The position numbers and the translations under genes were made by a program. Under the pieces are notes generated by a model. The model worked only from the letters and a program-made list of their open reading frames with translations, made no database searches and was not told the origin of the DNA. From the NCBI RefSeq assembly GCF_030296575.1, contig NZ_AP027729.1, forward strand, positions 3,384,794 through 3,448,793: a stretch of DNA of 64,000 nt, written 5' to 3'. The first letter of the stretch is position 1. The number at the start of each line of letters is the position of its first letter. This stretch comes from Paraoerskovia sediminicola. Lineage in GTDB: Bacteria; Actinomycetota; Actinomycetes; Actinomycetales; Cellulomonadaceae. Positions 39,259-49,356 of the stretch are shown here, piece by piece.

Positions 39259-42011
39259 ATGAGCACCCCTGGTTCCCCGGACAGCCCTGCCACGCCCGCC
39301 GACGGTCCCGCCGAGGCGACGAGCACCGTCGCGCAGGCCACCGACGTCGTGCACGCGGTGGTCCGGGGCGTACCGGACCGCGTGAGCACGGACGGCCTCG
39401 AGGAGAAGTACGACGAGCGCTGGGCCGCGGCACGGACGTACGCGTTCGACCGCACCCGTACCCGCGACGAGGTCTACTCGATCGACACGCCTCCCCCGAC
39501 GGTCTCCGGCTCGCTGCACGTGGGCCACGTGTTCTCGTACACGCACACGGACGTCGTCGCGCGGTTCCAGCGGATGCGCGGCAAGGAGGTCTTCTACCCG
39601 ATGGGGTGGGACGACAACGGCCTGCCCACCGAGCGCCGCGTGCAGAACTACTACGGCGTGCGTTGCGACCCGACCCTGCCCTACACCGAGGGCTACGAGC
39701 CCCCGCACGAGGGCGGCGAGGGCAAGAGCATCAAGAACGCCGACCAGCAGCCGATCTCGCGACGCAACTTCGTCGAGCTCTGCGAGCGCCTGACCGTCGA
39801 GGACGAGAAGACGTTCGAGGCGCTGTGGCGCCGGCTCGGCCTGTCGGTCGACTGGGACCACCACTACCAGACCATCAGCGCCGACGCGCGGACGGTCGCC
39901 CAGAAGGCGTTCCTGCGCAACCTCTCCCGCGGCGAGGCGTACCAGGCCGAGGCCCCGGGTCTGTGGGACGTGACGTTCCAGACCGCCGTCGCCCAGGCCG
40001 AGCTCGAGGCCCGCGACTACCCGGGGCACTTCCACCGGGTCGCGTTCCACCCCGGCGCCGGGAGCCCCGCCGAGGGCCCCGTGTTCATCGAGACGACCCG
40101 CCCTGAGCTGCTGCCCGCGTGCGTGGCGCTGATCGCGCACCCGGACGACGAGCGCTACCAGCACCTGTTCGGGACGACGGTCCGCTCCCCCTGTTCGACG
40201 TCGAGGTCCCCGTCGTGGCCCACCCGGCGGCGCAGGCCGACAAGGGCGCGGGCATCGCGATGTGCTGCACCTTCGGTGACCTCACCGACGTGCAGTGGTG
40301 GCGCGAGCTCGACCTGCCGATGCGCTCCGTCGTGCGCCGCGACGGCCGGCTGACCGCCGAGCCCGCCGCGTGGATCACCTCGCCCGAGGGTTCGGCGCTG
40401 TTCGCCGAGCTCGGCGGCAAGACGACGTTCAGCGCCCGCGCTCTGGTCGTGGACGCGCTGCGGGAGTCCGGTGACCTGGACGGCGAGCCGGTCGCGACCC
40501 AGCGCAAGGCGAACTTCTTCGAGAAGGGCGACAAGCCGCTCGAGATCGTCACGAGCCGCCAGTGGTACATCCGCAACGGCGGCAAGGACCTCGACCTGCG
40601 CTCCGCGCTGCTCGCGCGGGGCGAGGAGATCGACTTCCACCCCGACTTCATGAAGGTCCGGTACGAGAACTGGGTCGGCGGCCTCAACGGCGACTGGCTC
40701 GTCTCGCGGCAGCGCTTCTTCGGCGTGTCGATCCCGCTCTGGTACCCGGTGCTCGCCTCCGGCGACACCGACTTCGACCACCCGATCGTCCCCGACGAGG
40801 CGAGCCTGCCCGTCGACCCGTCGTCCGACGTCCCCGCCGGGTTCACGGCCGACCAGCGCGGCGAGCCGGGCGGGTTCGTCGGCGAGGCCGACGTCATGGA
40901 CACGTGGGCGACGTCGTCCCTCACCCCGCAGATCGCGGGCGGCTGGGAGCGCGACCCCGACCTGTTCGAGCGCGTGTTCCCCATGGACCTGCGCCCGCAG
41001 GGCCAGGACATCATCCGCACCTGGCTCTTCTCGACCGTCGTGCGCTCGCACCTCGAGCACGGCTCGCTGCCGTGGAAGAACGCCGGCATCTCGGGCTGGA
41101 TCCTCGACCCCGACCGCAAGAAGATGAGCAAGTCGAAGGGCAACGTCGTCACCCCGATGGGGCTCCTCGAGGAGCACGGGTCGGACGCCGTCCGGTACTG
41201 GGCGGCATCGGCCCGCCTCGGCACGGACGCGGCCTTCGAGGTCGGCCAGATGAAGATCGGGCGACGCCTCGCGATCAAGATCCTCAACGCGTCGAAGTTC
41301 GCGCTGACGTTCGGCGACGGCGAGCTCGTGCTCGACCCTGCGCTCGTGACCGAGACCCTCGACCGCGCGATGCTCGCGGGCCTCGCCGACGTCGTGGACA
41401 AGGCCACCGAGGCGCTCGAGGGCTACGACCACACGCGTGCGCTCGAGATCACCGAGACGTTCTTCTGGACGTTCTGCGACGACTACCTGGAGCTCGTCAA
41501 GGACCGCGCCTACGGTGCCGGCCTCGAGTCCTCGGAGGTCACAGCGGAGACGCAGTCGGCCCGCGTGGCGCTCGGCCTCGCGCTCGACGTGCTGCTGCGC
41601 CTCTTCGCTCCCGTCGTGCCGTTCGCGACCGACGAGGTGTGGTCCTGGTGGCGCGAGGGCTCGATCCACCGCGCCGCGTGGCCGACCTCCGACGGCCTGC
41701 GCTCCGCCGCGGGCGACGCCGACCCCGAGGTGCTGACGGTGGCCGGGCACGCGCTCGCCGCGCTCCGCCGCCTCAAGTCCGAGGCGAAGGTCTCCATGAA
41801 GACGCCGATCCTCGCCGTCGAGCTCGCGGTCCCCGCCGCCGGTGTCGCCGGCGTCGAGGCGTCGGTCGTCGACGTCCGCAACGGTGGCCGCGTCGAGGGC
41901 GAGCTCGTCGTCGTCGAGACGACCGAGGGCCAGGGCGACGCCGCCGTCCAGGGCGGGCTCGTCGTCGTCTCGCACGAGCTCGGCGAGCCGGTAGTCCGCA
42001 AGCGCGGCTGA
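39259..42011 (+). CDS. valS: valyl-tRNA synthetase (one apparent frameshift)
   Basis: Charges tRNA-Val; about 917 residues after repair. The HIGH box is HVGH in [15 protein letters not shown], and the KMSKS loop is [38 protein letters not shown] is characteristic of the actinobacterial form. The frame breaks at five C (40187-40191), after GTTVRSP; adding one base restores [19 protein letters not shown]. Unlike many actinobacteria, valS is not next to folC here; ileS occupies that place. A 16-bp-stem hairpin follows the stop. Confidence 0.94.
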
Positions 42012-42037
42012 CCTCCGGGGCACGCGACCACACACGA

Positions 42038-42073
42038 CGACGGCGGCTCACCCCTCGGGGTGGGCCGCCGTCG
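42038..42073 (+). terminator. hairpin after valS
   Basis: CGACGGCGGCTCACCCC is followed by TC and then GGGGTGGGCCGCCGTCG, a near-perfect 17-bp stem about 27 bp past the valS stop. It may also serve the convergent baeRF gene. Confidence 0.75.
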
Positions 42074-42127
42074 GTGCGTCCGGTGCGTGCGGCAGGTCCG
42101 GTGAGCCCCGGATCGCTACCCCGCTGC

Positions 42128-42178
42128 GACCGCTGTGCCCATCAGACCGCTGCGCCCATCAGACCGCTGCGCCCATCA
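42128..42178. repeat. 17-bp tandem repeat between valS and the baeRF gene
   Basis: Three copies of GACCGCTGCGCCCATCA, with one mismatch in the first. Related sequence (CCCTCAGACCGCG) spans the stop codon of the baeRF gene just beyond, so the array resembles copies of that gene end. Confidence 0.85.
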
Positions 42179-42192
42179 GACGGACGAGCCCC

Positions 42193-43383
42193 TCAGACCG
42201 CGCCGTGCAGCCGGTGGTTGTCCCCCGACATGGTCGCGGTCGACTCGCTGGGCGTCTCGTCGTCGCTCCAGCGCAGGACGGCGCCCACCCCGTCCTTGAG
42301 GTCCACCGTGCCGTCCGGCGCGTAGGTCAGCCCGGCGTCCTGCCCGAGCGCGGCACGCACCATGGCGACGCCCGCCGGGTACTCGTGGATCTCGTCCGTC
42401 GCACCCAGCGCGACGATCGCGTCGCGACTCGTCCCGATCTGCAGCGGCTCGGGCCCCACCCACAGATGGCGCGGCTCCGCCTGGGCAGCAGCGACGAACG
42501 CCTCGGTGATCACGAGCTCGCGCACCTGTCCGCGCGCGAGGACCGCGGCGACGTCCGGCAACGACGACACACCCCCGGAGCCGCGACCCTGACCCTCGGC
42601 GAGGTCGGCCAGCACGGCGTCCCGGCGCTCCGCGCGGACCGCTTCGAGCGCCTCGGCGATGTGCGCGTCGAGCGCTCCCCGGTTCACACCGTTGCCTCGG
42701 GCTCCCCCAGGGATCTCTCGCACGAGCGGTGCCACCGCCTTGCCGAGCGCGGCATGCACGAGTCGCAGGGCCTGCTTGTCGCCGGTCATCAGGACGACCT
42801 CCGGCTGGTGCTCGCCGGCCACGCGGTCGACCACTGCCGCGACCGTCTCCGCATTGCGCTCCCACGAGTCCTCGGCCCGACCCTCGACGCGGCGCTGCTG
42901 CATGCGCCCCGCCTGCGCCTTGCTGACCTCGTCGTGGTCGCCCTCGACCGTGAGCGCCCCGATGTCGAGGCCACCGGCCGTGATCCACTCGATGTCGGCG
43001 CCCTGACGGTCGACGGTCACGATCACCCGCGAGACCGACTCGTCCGCCGCCTTCGCGGCCTGGATCAGCACCGGGACCGGCCCGTAGGTGCCCTGCTGGA
43101 CGCTCGGCGGGGTGCGGACCAGCCGGTCCACGAGCACGCCCTCGTCGTTCGCGACGAGGAACCGACCGTGCGGCCCTCGCACGCCCGTCGGGCGGAGCAC
43201 CGCGTCCTCGATCGACGCGAGCACCGCGTCGGGTGCACCCTCCTTGACCAGAGCACGGCGGGCGGACCGCCAACGGTTCTCGACCTCACGGTCGCCCGCG
43301 TCGGCGCCGCCCGTCGCGTCGAGGAAGACCGTCGCGAACGGTCCGTCGTGCCCGAGCAGGGGCTTGAGCCAGTCGATCTTCAT
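42193..43383 (-). CDS. baeRF2/Rv2629-family protein (release-factor-like, Vms1-type)
   Basis: A 396-residue member of the bacterial archaeo-eukaryotic release factor family. Family features are MKIDWLKPLLGHDGPFATVFLDAT at the start, SRVIVTVDRQGADIEWI in the middle domain, and the eRF1 domain 3-like end (ELVITEAFVAAAQAEPRHLWVGPEP, then AMVRAALGQDAGLTYAPDG). Related proteins are discussed as peptidyl-tRNA hydrolases or ribosome rescue factors; no activity is proven here. The ATG at 43383 begins the conserved part; an ATG 12 bp earlier is possible. Confidence 0.8.
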   Translation of the reverse strand: MKIDWLKPLLGHDGPFATVFLDATGGADAGDREVENRWRSARRALVKEGAPDAVLASIEDAVLRPTGVRGPHGRFLVANDEGVLVDRLVRTPPSVQQGTYGPVPVLIQAAKAADESVSRVIVTVDRQGADIEWITAGGLDIGALTVEGDHDEVSKAQAGRMQQRRVEGRAEDSWERNAETVAAVVDRVAGEHQPEVVLMTGDKQALRLVHAALGKAVAPLVREIPGGARGNGVNRGALDAHIAEALEAVRAERRDAVLADLAEGQGRGSGGVSSLPDVAAVLARGQVRELVITEAFVAAAQAEPRHLWVGPEPLQIGTSRDAIVALGATDEIHEYPAGVAMVRAALGQDAGLTYAPDGTVDLKDGVGAVLRWSDDETPSESTATMSGDNHRLHGAV

Positions 43384-43596
43384 GCAGGTCCCCATCCGTC
43401 GTCGGTGGGGCGGGCCGTCGTCCGACGTCCTGCGGGGCCGGCCTGCGCGGACGTACCGGCAGACGACCGACGGGGCACCGCCCGAGGATCGTCCCAGCCT
43501 GTTACAGATCAGGGTCTGCCGCCACTGCGGCCGCGGTGGGGGCTGCGGGGCTCGGTCGGCGTGTCGGCCGGGGAGGCGTCGCGGGTCGGTCGCCGA

Positions 43597-43720
43597 CCCG
43601 GTGGTTCCCGCCGTCGAACTGGTGGATTGACTGCCGAACCGGTGGTTCCCGCCGCCGAACTGGTGGATCGACTGCCGAACCGGTAGTTCCAGCCGCTGAA
43701 CCGGTCGTTGTGCTCGATCC
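43597..43720. repeat. 41-bp tandem repeat in a 430-bp gene-free stretch
   Basis: Two nearly identical 41-bp units (43597-43637, 43638-43678) differ at three positions. A third degenerate unit follows to about 43720, and a further AACCACCGGTTC lies at 43739-43750. Each unit contains ACCGGTGGTTCC or close to it and CGAACTGGTGGAT. The surrounding 43384-43815 stretch shows no convincing gene on either strand. Confidence 0.85.
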
Positions 43721-43815
43721 GGGCCCCGACATCGAACGGAACCACCGGTTCGGCGCAGGGGTGGTGCCGAGCCGCCGGAGGGGTGGTGCCGGGGCGCGCC
43801 GAGAACGTGCCGGGG

Positions 43816-44186
43816 CTAGGCGTAGAGGTCGGGCTCGTCGACGCCTGAGGTGGTCGCCCGGCCGGAGCGCGCCGCCGCGATCGTGCGGTGCTGCCGCTTG
43901 ACCTCGCTGACGATGAACTCGCGGAACTGCTCCGCGAACGCCGGGTCCAGGCCCGACCCTCGGCGATCGCGCCGAGCCGGGCGATCTGCGCGGCCTCGCG
44001 CCCCAGGTCCGCCGCGGGCAGGCCCGCCTCGGCCTTGAGCTCGCCGACCCGGCGCGTGAACTTGAACCGCTCCGCGAGCAGATGCATGAGGGCGGCATCG
44101 ACGTTGTCGATGCTGCCGCGCAGCCGCAGGATCTCGTCGGGTACCTCGCTGGGCCGCGAGGTGTCGGACGGCGGGACGTCGGTCAT
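43816..44186 (-). CDS. chorismate mutase, AroQ type (one apparent frameshift)
   Basis: Converts chorismate to prephenate for Phe/Tyr synthesis; about 123 residues after repair. The helical AroQ pattern is LRGSIDNVDAALMHLLAERFKFTRRVGELKAEAGLPAADLGREAAQIARL, followed in the other frame by GLDPAFAEQFREFIVSEVKRQH. The break is at three C (43957-43959), cured by one base. TAGGAT lies 6 nt before the ATG, so the transcript is probably leaderless. It is divergent from the acyl-CoA synthetase gene. Confidence 0.88.
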
Positions 44187-44192
44187 GGGGCG

Positions 44193-44198
44193 ATCCTA
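44193..44198 (-). promoter_or_regulatory. -10 element for leaderless chorismate mutase
   Basis: TAGGAT ends 6 nt before the ATG; a second TAGGAT at 44264-44269 points the other way, toward the acyl-CoA synthetase gene. Confidence 0.55.
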
Positions 44199-44305
44199 GG
44201 CATCCGTAGATCCCGACCCGGGGATGCACCACGTGGCGGACCGGACCACGCCCGCTGCCCGCGTAGGATCTGTGCCGCCGGACCCCCAGAGCAACGGAGC
44301 CCCCA

Positions 44306-46104
44306 GTGCAGCAGAGCGAGTCCCCGAGCCTCGTCGAGGTCGACGCCCGGACCACGATCTCGTCGATCCTCACCGAACGCGTCGAGCGCGACGGCGACGG
44401 CCCCCTCGTCGAGCGGCGCGACGACTCGGGAACCTGGGTGCCGACGTCCGCCCGCGAGTTCCAGGCCGAGGTGGCCGCCGTGGCCAAGGGGCTCATCTCG
44501 CTCGGTCTGCAGAACGGCGACCGCATCGCGATCATGTCGCGAACCCGCTACGAGTGGATGCTGCTCGACTTCGCGTCGTGGGCCGCTGGCCTGGTCCCGG
44601 TGCCCGTGTACGAGACGTCGTCCGCCCTCGAGACCCGCTGGATCCTCGAGGACTCCGGCGCGCGGTTCGTCGTCGCCGAGACCCGGGAGCACTTCGACGT
44701 CGTGACCGAGGCCCGGCACGGGCTGCCCTCCGTCGAACAGGTCGTGGTACTCGCCGACGGCGCGATCGACGACCTCGTGGCGGCCGGCGCCGACGTCGAC
44801 GACACGCGCCTCAAGGCCCGTCAGAACGCCGCCCAGCGCGACGACCGGGCGACCATCATCTACACGTCGGGGTCGACCGGTCGCCCCAAGGGCGCCGAGC
44901 TCACCCACGGCAACTTCGTCCACCTGGCCCTCAACGGCGTGCGGGGGCTCTCGGAGATCGTCGCGCCTCCCGGGGCCCGCACCCTCCTGTTCCTGCCGCT
45001 CGCCCACGTCTTCGCCCGCTACATCCAGGTGATGTCGGTCGCGTCGCCGGGCGTGATCGGCCACAGCCCCGACACGAAGCAGCTGCTCGACGACCTCTCG
45101 ACGTTCCGGCCCACCTACCTGCTGGCCGTGCCGCGCATCTTCGAGAAGGTCTACGCCGGGGCGCAGCGCAAGGCCGGGACCGGCGCCAAGGCGAAAATCT
45201 TCGAGTGGGCCGCCGAGGCCTCGCGCGCCTACTCGCGAGCGCTGGACGAGGGCTCGGTGAGCCTCGCCGTCCGCGCCCGGCACGCCGTGGCCGGCAAGCT
45301 CGTTCTCCAGACGCTCCGCGACGCGCTCGGCGGCCAGGCGCGGTACGCCATCTCCGGCGGAGCGCCGCTCTCCCCGACCTCGGGCACTTCTTCCGGGGCG
45401 CGGGCCTGACCATCCTCGAGGGCTACGGACTCACCGAGACCACCGCGCCGACGGCCGTGAACCGTCCCGGCGCCAGCAAGGTCGGCACCGTCGGGACCGC
45501 GTTCCCCGGGACGGCGATGCGGATCGCGGACGACGGCGAGATCCAGCTCAAGGGCGGCCACGTGTTCCGCGGGTACCGCAACCAGCCGGGCCTCACCGCC
45601 GAGGTGTTCGACCACGGGTGGTTCCGCACCGGCGACCTCGGCACGATCGACGACGAGGGATACCTCAAGATCGTCGGCCGCAAGAAGGAGATCATCGTGA
45701 CCGCCGGCGGCAAGAACGTCGCGCCCGCGGGGCTCGAGGACCGCCTGCGCACCAACGTGCTCGTCAGCCAGTGCGTCGTCGTGGGCGACCAGCGACCGTT
45801 CATCGGGGTGCTCATCACGCTCGACGAGGAGGGCCTGGGCCACTGGCTCGCCGTCCAGGGGAAGTCGTCGATCTCCGTCGAGCAGGCCGCGACCGACGCC
45901 GACGTGCTCGACGAGCTCTATCGGGCCGTGGCCGAGGCGAACGCGCCCGTCTCGCGTGCCGAGTCGATCCGCAAGCTCGTGGTGCTGCCCGGCGACTTCA
46001 GCGAGGACAACGGGTTCCTGACGCCGTCGCTCAAGGTGAAGCGCAAGGTCGTGCTCGAGGCCTTCGCCGAGCAGATCGACGAGCTATACACCGACACGCG
46101 GTAG
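44306..46104 (+). CDS. long-chain acyl-CoA synthetase (one apparent frameshift)
   Basis: AMP-forming ligase activating fatty acids, about 599 residues after repair. The P-loop motif [20 protein letters not shown] is near residue 185, then [68 protein letters not shown]. The break is at four C (45372-45375), PLSP to [11 protein letters not shown], cured by one base. The GTG start has a GGAG about 8 nt upstream. It resembles the FadD15 group of actinobacteria. Confidence 0.93.
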
Positions 46105-46126
46105 GCGCGGTGGCGTTGCCGGAGGC

Positions 46127-47404
46127 TCAGGCCGACTTCTCCCGGGCCGCCGCGCCGCCGTCGGACCGCGGGACGATCGTCGGGTTCACGTTGTCGAGGA
46201 CGACCTCGCGCGTGATGACGACCTCTTCGATGTCGTCGCGGCTCGGCACGTCGAACATCACCTGCTGGAGGACCTCCTCCATGATGGCGCGGAGCCCGCG
46301 GGCGCCGGTGCCGCGCAGCAGCGCCTGGTCGGCGATGGCCCCGATCGCGTCGTCCTCGAAGGTGAGCTCGACACCGTCGATCTGGAACATGCGCTCGTAC
46401 TGCTTGACGAGCGCGTTCTTCGGCTCCGTGAGGATCTTGACGAGGGCGTCGCGGTCGAGCGGCGACACGGCGGCGATCACCGGCAGACGCCCGATGAACT
46501 CGGGGATGAGGCCGTACTTCTGGAGGTCCTCGGGACGCACTTCCGAGAAGAGGTCGTCCTTCGAGTCGGAGTCCATGGGGGCGCCGAAGCCGACGCCGCG
46601 CTTGCGCACGCGCGTCGAGACGATGTCGTCGAGCCCGGCGAACGCTCCCGCCACGATGAACAGCACGTTCGTCGTGTCGATCTGGATGAACTCCTGGTGG
46701 GGGTGCTTGCGCCCGCCCTGCGGCGGCACCGAGGCGCTGGTGCCCTCGATGATCTTGAGGAGCGCCTGCTGGACGCCCTCGCCCGACACGTCGCGGGTGA
46801 TCGACGGGTTCTCGGCCTTGCGGGCGACCTTGTCGACCTCGTCGATGTAGATGATCCCGGTCTCGGCCTTCTTCACGTCGAAGTCGGCGGCCTGGATCAG
46901 CTTGAGCAGGATGTTCTCGACGTCCTCGCCGACGTACCCGGCCTCGGTGAGTGCCGTCGCGTCCGCGATGGCGAACGGGACGTCGAGCATCTTCGCGAGG
47001 GTCTGCGCGAGGTAGGTCTTGCCCGTGCCGGTGGGGCCGATGAGGAGGATGTTCGACTTGGCGATCTCGACCGCCGAGGCCTCGTCGTGGACCGCGCTGG
47101 TCGCCTCGGCGGCCTGGATGCGCTTGTAGTGGTTGTACACGGCGACGGCCAGAGCCCGCTTCGCGGCGTCCTGACCGATGATGTACTGCTCGAGGAACGA
47201 GAAGATCTCACGCGGCTTGGGGAGCTCCACGAGCCCGGCCTCGGCGGCCTCGGTCAGCTCCTCCTGCAGGATCTCGTTGCAGAGCTCGATGCACTCGTCA
47301 CAGATGTACACGCCTGGGCCGGCGATGAGCTTCTTGACCTGCTTCTGGGATTTCCCGCAGAACGAGCACTTCAGCAGATCGGCTCCGTCGGAGATCCGGG
47401 CCAC
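46127..47404 (-). CDS. clpX: ATP-dependent Clp protease ATP-binding subunit ClpX
   Basis: Hexameric unfoldase that feeds ClpP. The N-terminal zinc domain has cysteines at 13, 16, 35 and 38. Walker A is [16 protein letters not shown] near 121, Walker [10 protein letters not shown], the pore loop GYVGED and the sensor [11 protein letters not shown]. It is 425 residues, full length. The GTG start has AGGAG 7 nt upstream. It lies 207 bp after clpP2 in the same direction; that gap has no gene. Confidence 0.97.
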   Translation of the reverse strand: MARISDGADLLKCSFCGKSQKQVKKLIAGPGVYICDECIELCNEILQEELTEAAEAGLVELPKPREIFSFLEQYIIGQDAAKRALAVAVYNHYKRIQAAEATSAVHDEASAVEIAKSNILLIGPTGTGKTYLAQTLAKMLDVPFAIADATALTEAGYVGEDVENILLKLIQAADFDVKKAETGIIYIDEVDKVARKAENPSITRDVSGEGVQQALLKIIEGTSASVPPQGGRKHPHQEFIQIDTTNVLFIVAGAFAGLDDIVSTRVRKRGVGFGAPMDSDSKDDLFSEVRPEDLQKYGLIPEFIGRLPVIAAVSPLDRDALVKILTEPKNALVKQYERMFQIDGVELTFEDDAIGAIADQALLRGTGARGLRAIMEEVLQQVMFDVPSRDDIEEVVITREVVLDNVNPTIVPRSDGGAAAREKSA

Positions 47405-47611
47405 GGTGCGACTCCTCGTGATCGGTTGACGGCAGCACCGTCGGCGGACCCACCCGAGGGTGACGTCGTCGATGCTGCCCTGTCGATCCCCCCATCGAAC
47501 ACCACCGGGGGCCTGTTGTCAGCAGGCTCCCCGGCGGGTCGCGAGGGTCGTTCGGGCGTTCTGGCCGTTTTGTGACCAAATCCGCGCTTCAGGCGGGTTC
47601 GGTCGCGTTCG

Positions 47612-48328
47612 TCACGGCTTGTTCTGAAGGACCGGCTTGCGGCTCTCGAGCACCTGGTCGACGAGCCCGTACTCCTTGGCCTGGGCGGCGGTGAGGATCT
47701 TGTCCCGCTCGATGTCCTTGCGGACCTGCTCGACGCTGCGCCCCGAGTGGAGCGCCAGCGTGTCCTCGAGCCACTCCCGCATGCGGATGAGCTCGTTGGC
47801 GTGGATCTCGATGTCGGAGGCCTGCGCGTAGCCGCCGCCCTCCATCGCGGGCTGGTGGATCAGCACGCGGGCGTTCGGGAGCGCGAGACGCTTGCCCGGG
47901 TGGCCGGCCGCGAGCAGCACCGCGGCGGCGGAGGCCGCCTGCCCCAGGCACACGGTCTGGATCTGCGGCTTGATGTACTGCATCGTGTCGTAGAGGGCCG
48001 TCATCGCGGTGAACGATCCGCCCGGCGAGTTGATGTAGAGGATGATGTCGCGGTCCGGGTCCAGGCTCTCGAGCACGAGGAGCTGGGCCATGACGTCGTC
48101 CGCGGACGCGTCGTCGACCTGCACGCCGAGGAAGATGATGCGGTCCTCGAACAGCTTGGAGTAGGGATCCTGCCGCTTGATCCCGTACGCGGTGCGCTCC
48201 TCGTACTGCGGCATGATGTAGCGGCTCGACGGCGCGCCGTACGGGAGGGCGCGTCCGCCTGCGGCCTGCAGGCCCGCGGGGCCGGCGAGCCGCTGGGCGG
48301 TGGACATGTACTGGGACTCGATGCTCAC
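47612..48328 (-). CDS. clpP2: ATP-dependent Clp protease proteolytic subunit ClpP2
   Basis: Serine peptidase subunit, 238 residues. The catalytic serine is in [14 protein letters not shown] and the histidine in [12 protein letters not shown]; the aspartate is in the C-terminal [18 protein letters not shown]. An N-terminal propeptide-like extension ([20 protein letters not shown]) precedes the conserved [16 protein letters not shown] lies 7 nt before the GTG. It follows clpP1 by 76 bp; actinobacteria use a mixed ClpP1P2 complex. Confidence 0.95.
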   Translation of the reverse strand: MSIESQYMSTAQRLAGPAGLQAAGGRALPYGAPSSRYIMPQYEERTAYGIKRQDPYSKLFEDRIIFLGVQVDDASADDVMAQLLVLESLDPDRDIILYINSPGGSFTAMTALYDTMQYIKPQIQTVCLGQAASAAAVLLAAGHPGKRLALPNARVLIHQPAMEGGGYAQASDIEIHANELIRMREWLEDTLALHSGRSVEQVRKDIERDKILTAAQAKEYGLVDQVLESRKPVLQNKP

Positions 48329-48404
48329 GGTGTCTCCTGGTGGTGGTGAGGTTCGGGCGGGTTCGGGGGCGGAGCGGGCGCGCGGGTCGGCGCTGACCCA
48401 GGGC

Positions 48405-49022
48405 TCAGGCGCCCGTGCCGCCGCCGCCAGCGACCGACCCTGCGTGCTCGACGACGTGGTCGATGAACCCGTACTCGAGCGCCTCGGGTGCCGTGAACCA
48501 GTTGTCGCGGTCGTTGTCCTTGTTGATCTGCTCGACGGTCTTGCCGGTCTGCTCGGCCGTCAGCTCGGAGAGCACGCGCTTCATGTGCATGATCAGCTGC
48601 GCGTTGATGCGGACGTCGGTCGCCGTGCCACCGATGCCGCCCGAGGGCTGGTGCATCATCACGCGGGCGTGGGGCGTCGCGTACCGCTTGCCCTTCGCGC
48701 CGGACGAGAGCAGGAACTGCCCCATCGACGCGGCCATGCCCATGGCGACGGTCGCGACGTCCGGCTGGATGAACTGCATGGTGTCGTAGATCGCCATGCC
48801 GGCGGTGATCGAGCCGCCGGGCGAGTTGATGTAGAGGTAGATGTCCTTCTCGGGGTCCTCCGCGGCGAGCAGCATGAGCTGCGCGCAGATCGCGTTGGCG
48901 TTCTCGTCGCGGACCTCCGAGCCGAGCCAGATGATCCGCTCCTTGAGGAGCCGGTTGTAGATGGAGTCGTTGAGCGCGAGCCCGGATCCCTCGGCTCGTG
49001 CCATCGGCAGCTGGTCGGTCAC
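48405..49022 (-). CDS. clpP1: ATP-dependent Clp protease proteolytic subunit ClpP1
   Basis: Serine peptidase subunit of about 205 residues that pairs with ClpP2. The catalytic serine is in [15 protein letters not shown] and the histidine in [12 protein letters not shown]; the handle region is [19 protein letters not shown]. The GTG at 49022 is preferred to the ATG at 49028, because AAGGAG abuts the ATG directly but is 6 nt from the GTG. A ClgR-like site lies about 120 bp upstream. Confidence 0.95.
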   Translation of the reverse strand: MTDQLPMARAEGSGLALNDSIYNRLLKERIIWLGSEVRDENANAICAQLMLLAAEDPEKDIYLYINSPGGSITAGMAIYDTMQFIQPDVATVAMGMAASMGQFLLSSGAKGKRYATPHARVMMHQPSGGIGGTATDVRINAQLIMHMKRVLSELTAEQTGKTVEQINKDNDRDNWFTAPEALEYGFIDHVVEHAGSVAGGGGTGA

Positions 49023-49140
49023 GTCCATCTCCTTGCGGTCGTCTCCTGTGCGCCGTCCGCACCCTGCGGGTGCTCGGGCCCTTGGCGTTGCAGTGACCCT
49101 AACGCGCAGGGTGTGCCGTCCTCGTCCCCGTACACGGCCG

Positions 49141-49157
49141 TTTCGCCCTCGGCGCAC
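49141..49157 (-). promoter_or_regulatory. ClgR-like operator upstream of clpP1P2
   Basis: TTTCGCCCTCGGCGCAC contains CGC, five bases, GCG (49144-49154), close to the palindromic site bound by ClgR, the activator of clp genes in actinobacteria. It is about 120 bp ahead of the clpP1 start. Assignment is by motif and position only. Confidence 0.45.
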
Positions 49158-49174
49158 AAACCGGTCGGCGGTGG

Positions 49175-49233
49175 CGGACGGCGCGGCTCACCCGGGGGCC
49201 CGGCGTGCCGGACGGCGCGGCTCACCCGGGGGC
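49175..49233. repeat. 25-bp direct repeat between tig and clpP1
   Basis: A 25-bp sequence beginning CGGACGGCGCGGCTCACC occurs at 49175-49199 and 49209-49233, with a 9-bp spacer. No gene lies in 49023-49356; the stretch also holds the tig terminator and the ClgR-like site. Confidence 0.85.
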
Positions 49234-49269
49234 GGGGGCGGCGATCCCGAGGGCGAGGGTCACGCGACG

Positions 49270-49303
49270 CAGGACGGCCCCCGCCGTACCGGGGGCCGTC
49301 CTG
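49270..49303 (-). terminator. hairpin after tig
   Basis: CAGGACGGCCCCC and GGGGGCCGTCCTG form a perfect 13-bp stem with an 8-nt loop, about 55 bp past the tig stop. Confidence 0.75.
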
Positions 49304-49356
49304 TGGTGCGGGTGGCGGACGTCGGTCCGCCGGTCGGTCTGTGCTCAGACCGTCGA

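Noticed and set aside
43597..43750. CRISPR array
   Set aside because: The repeated units abut directly, with no spacers, and there are no cas genes.
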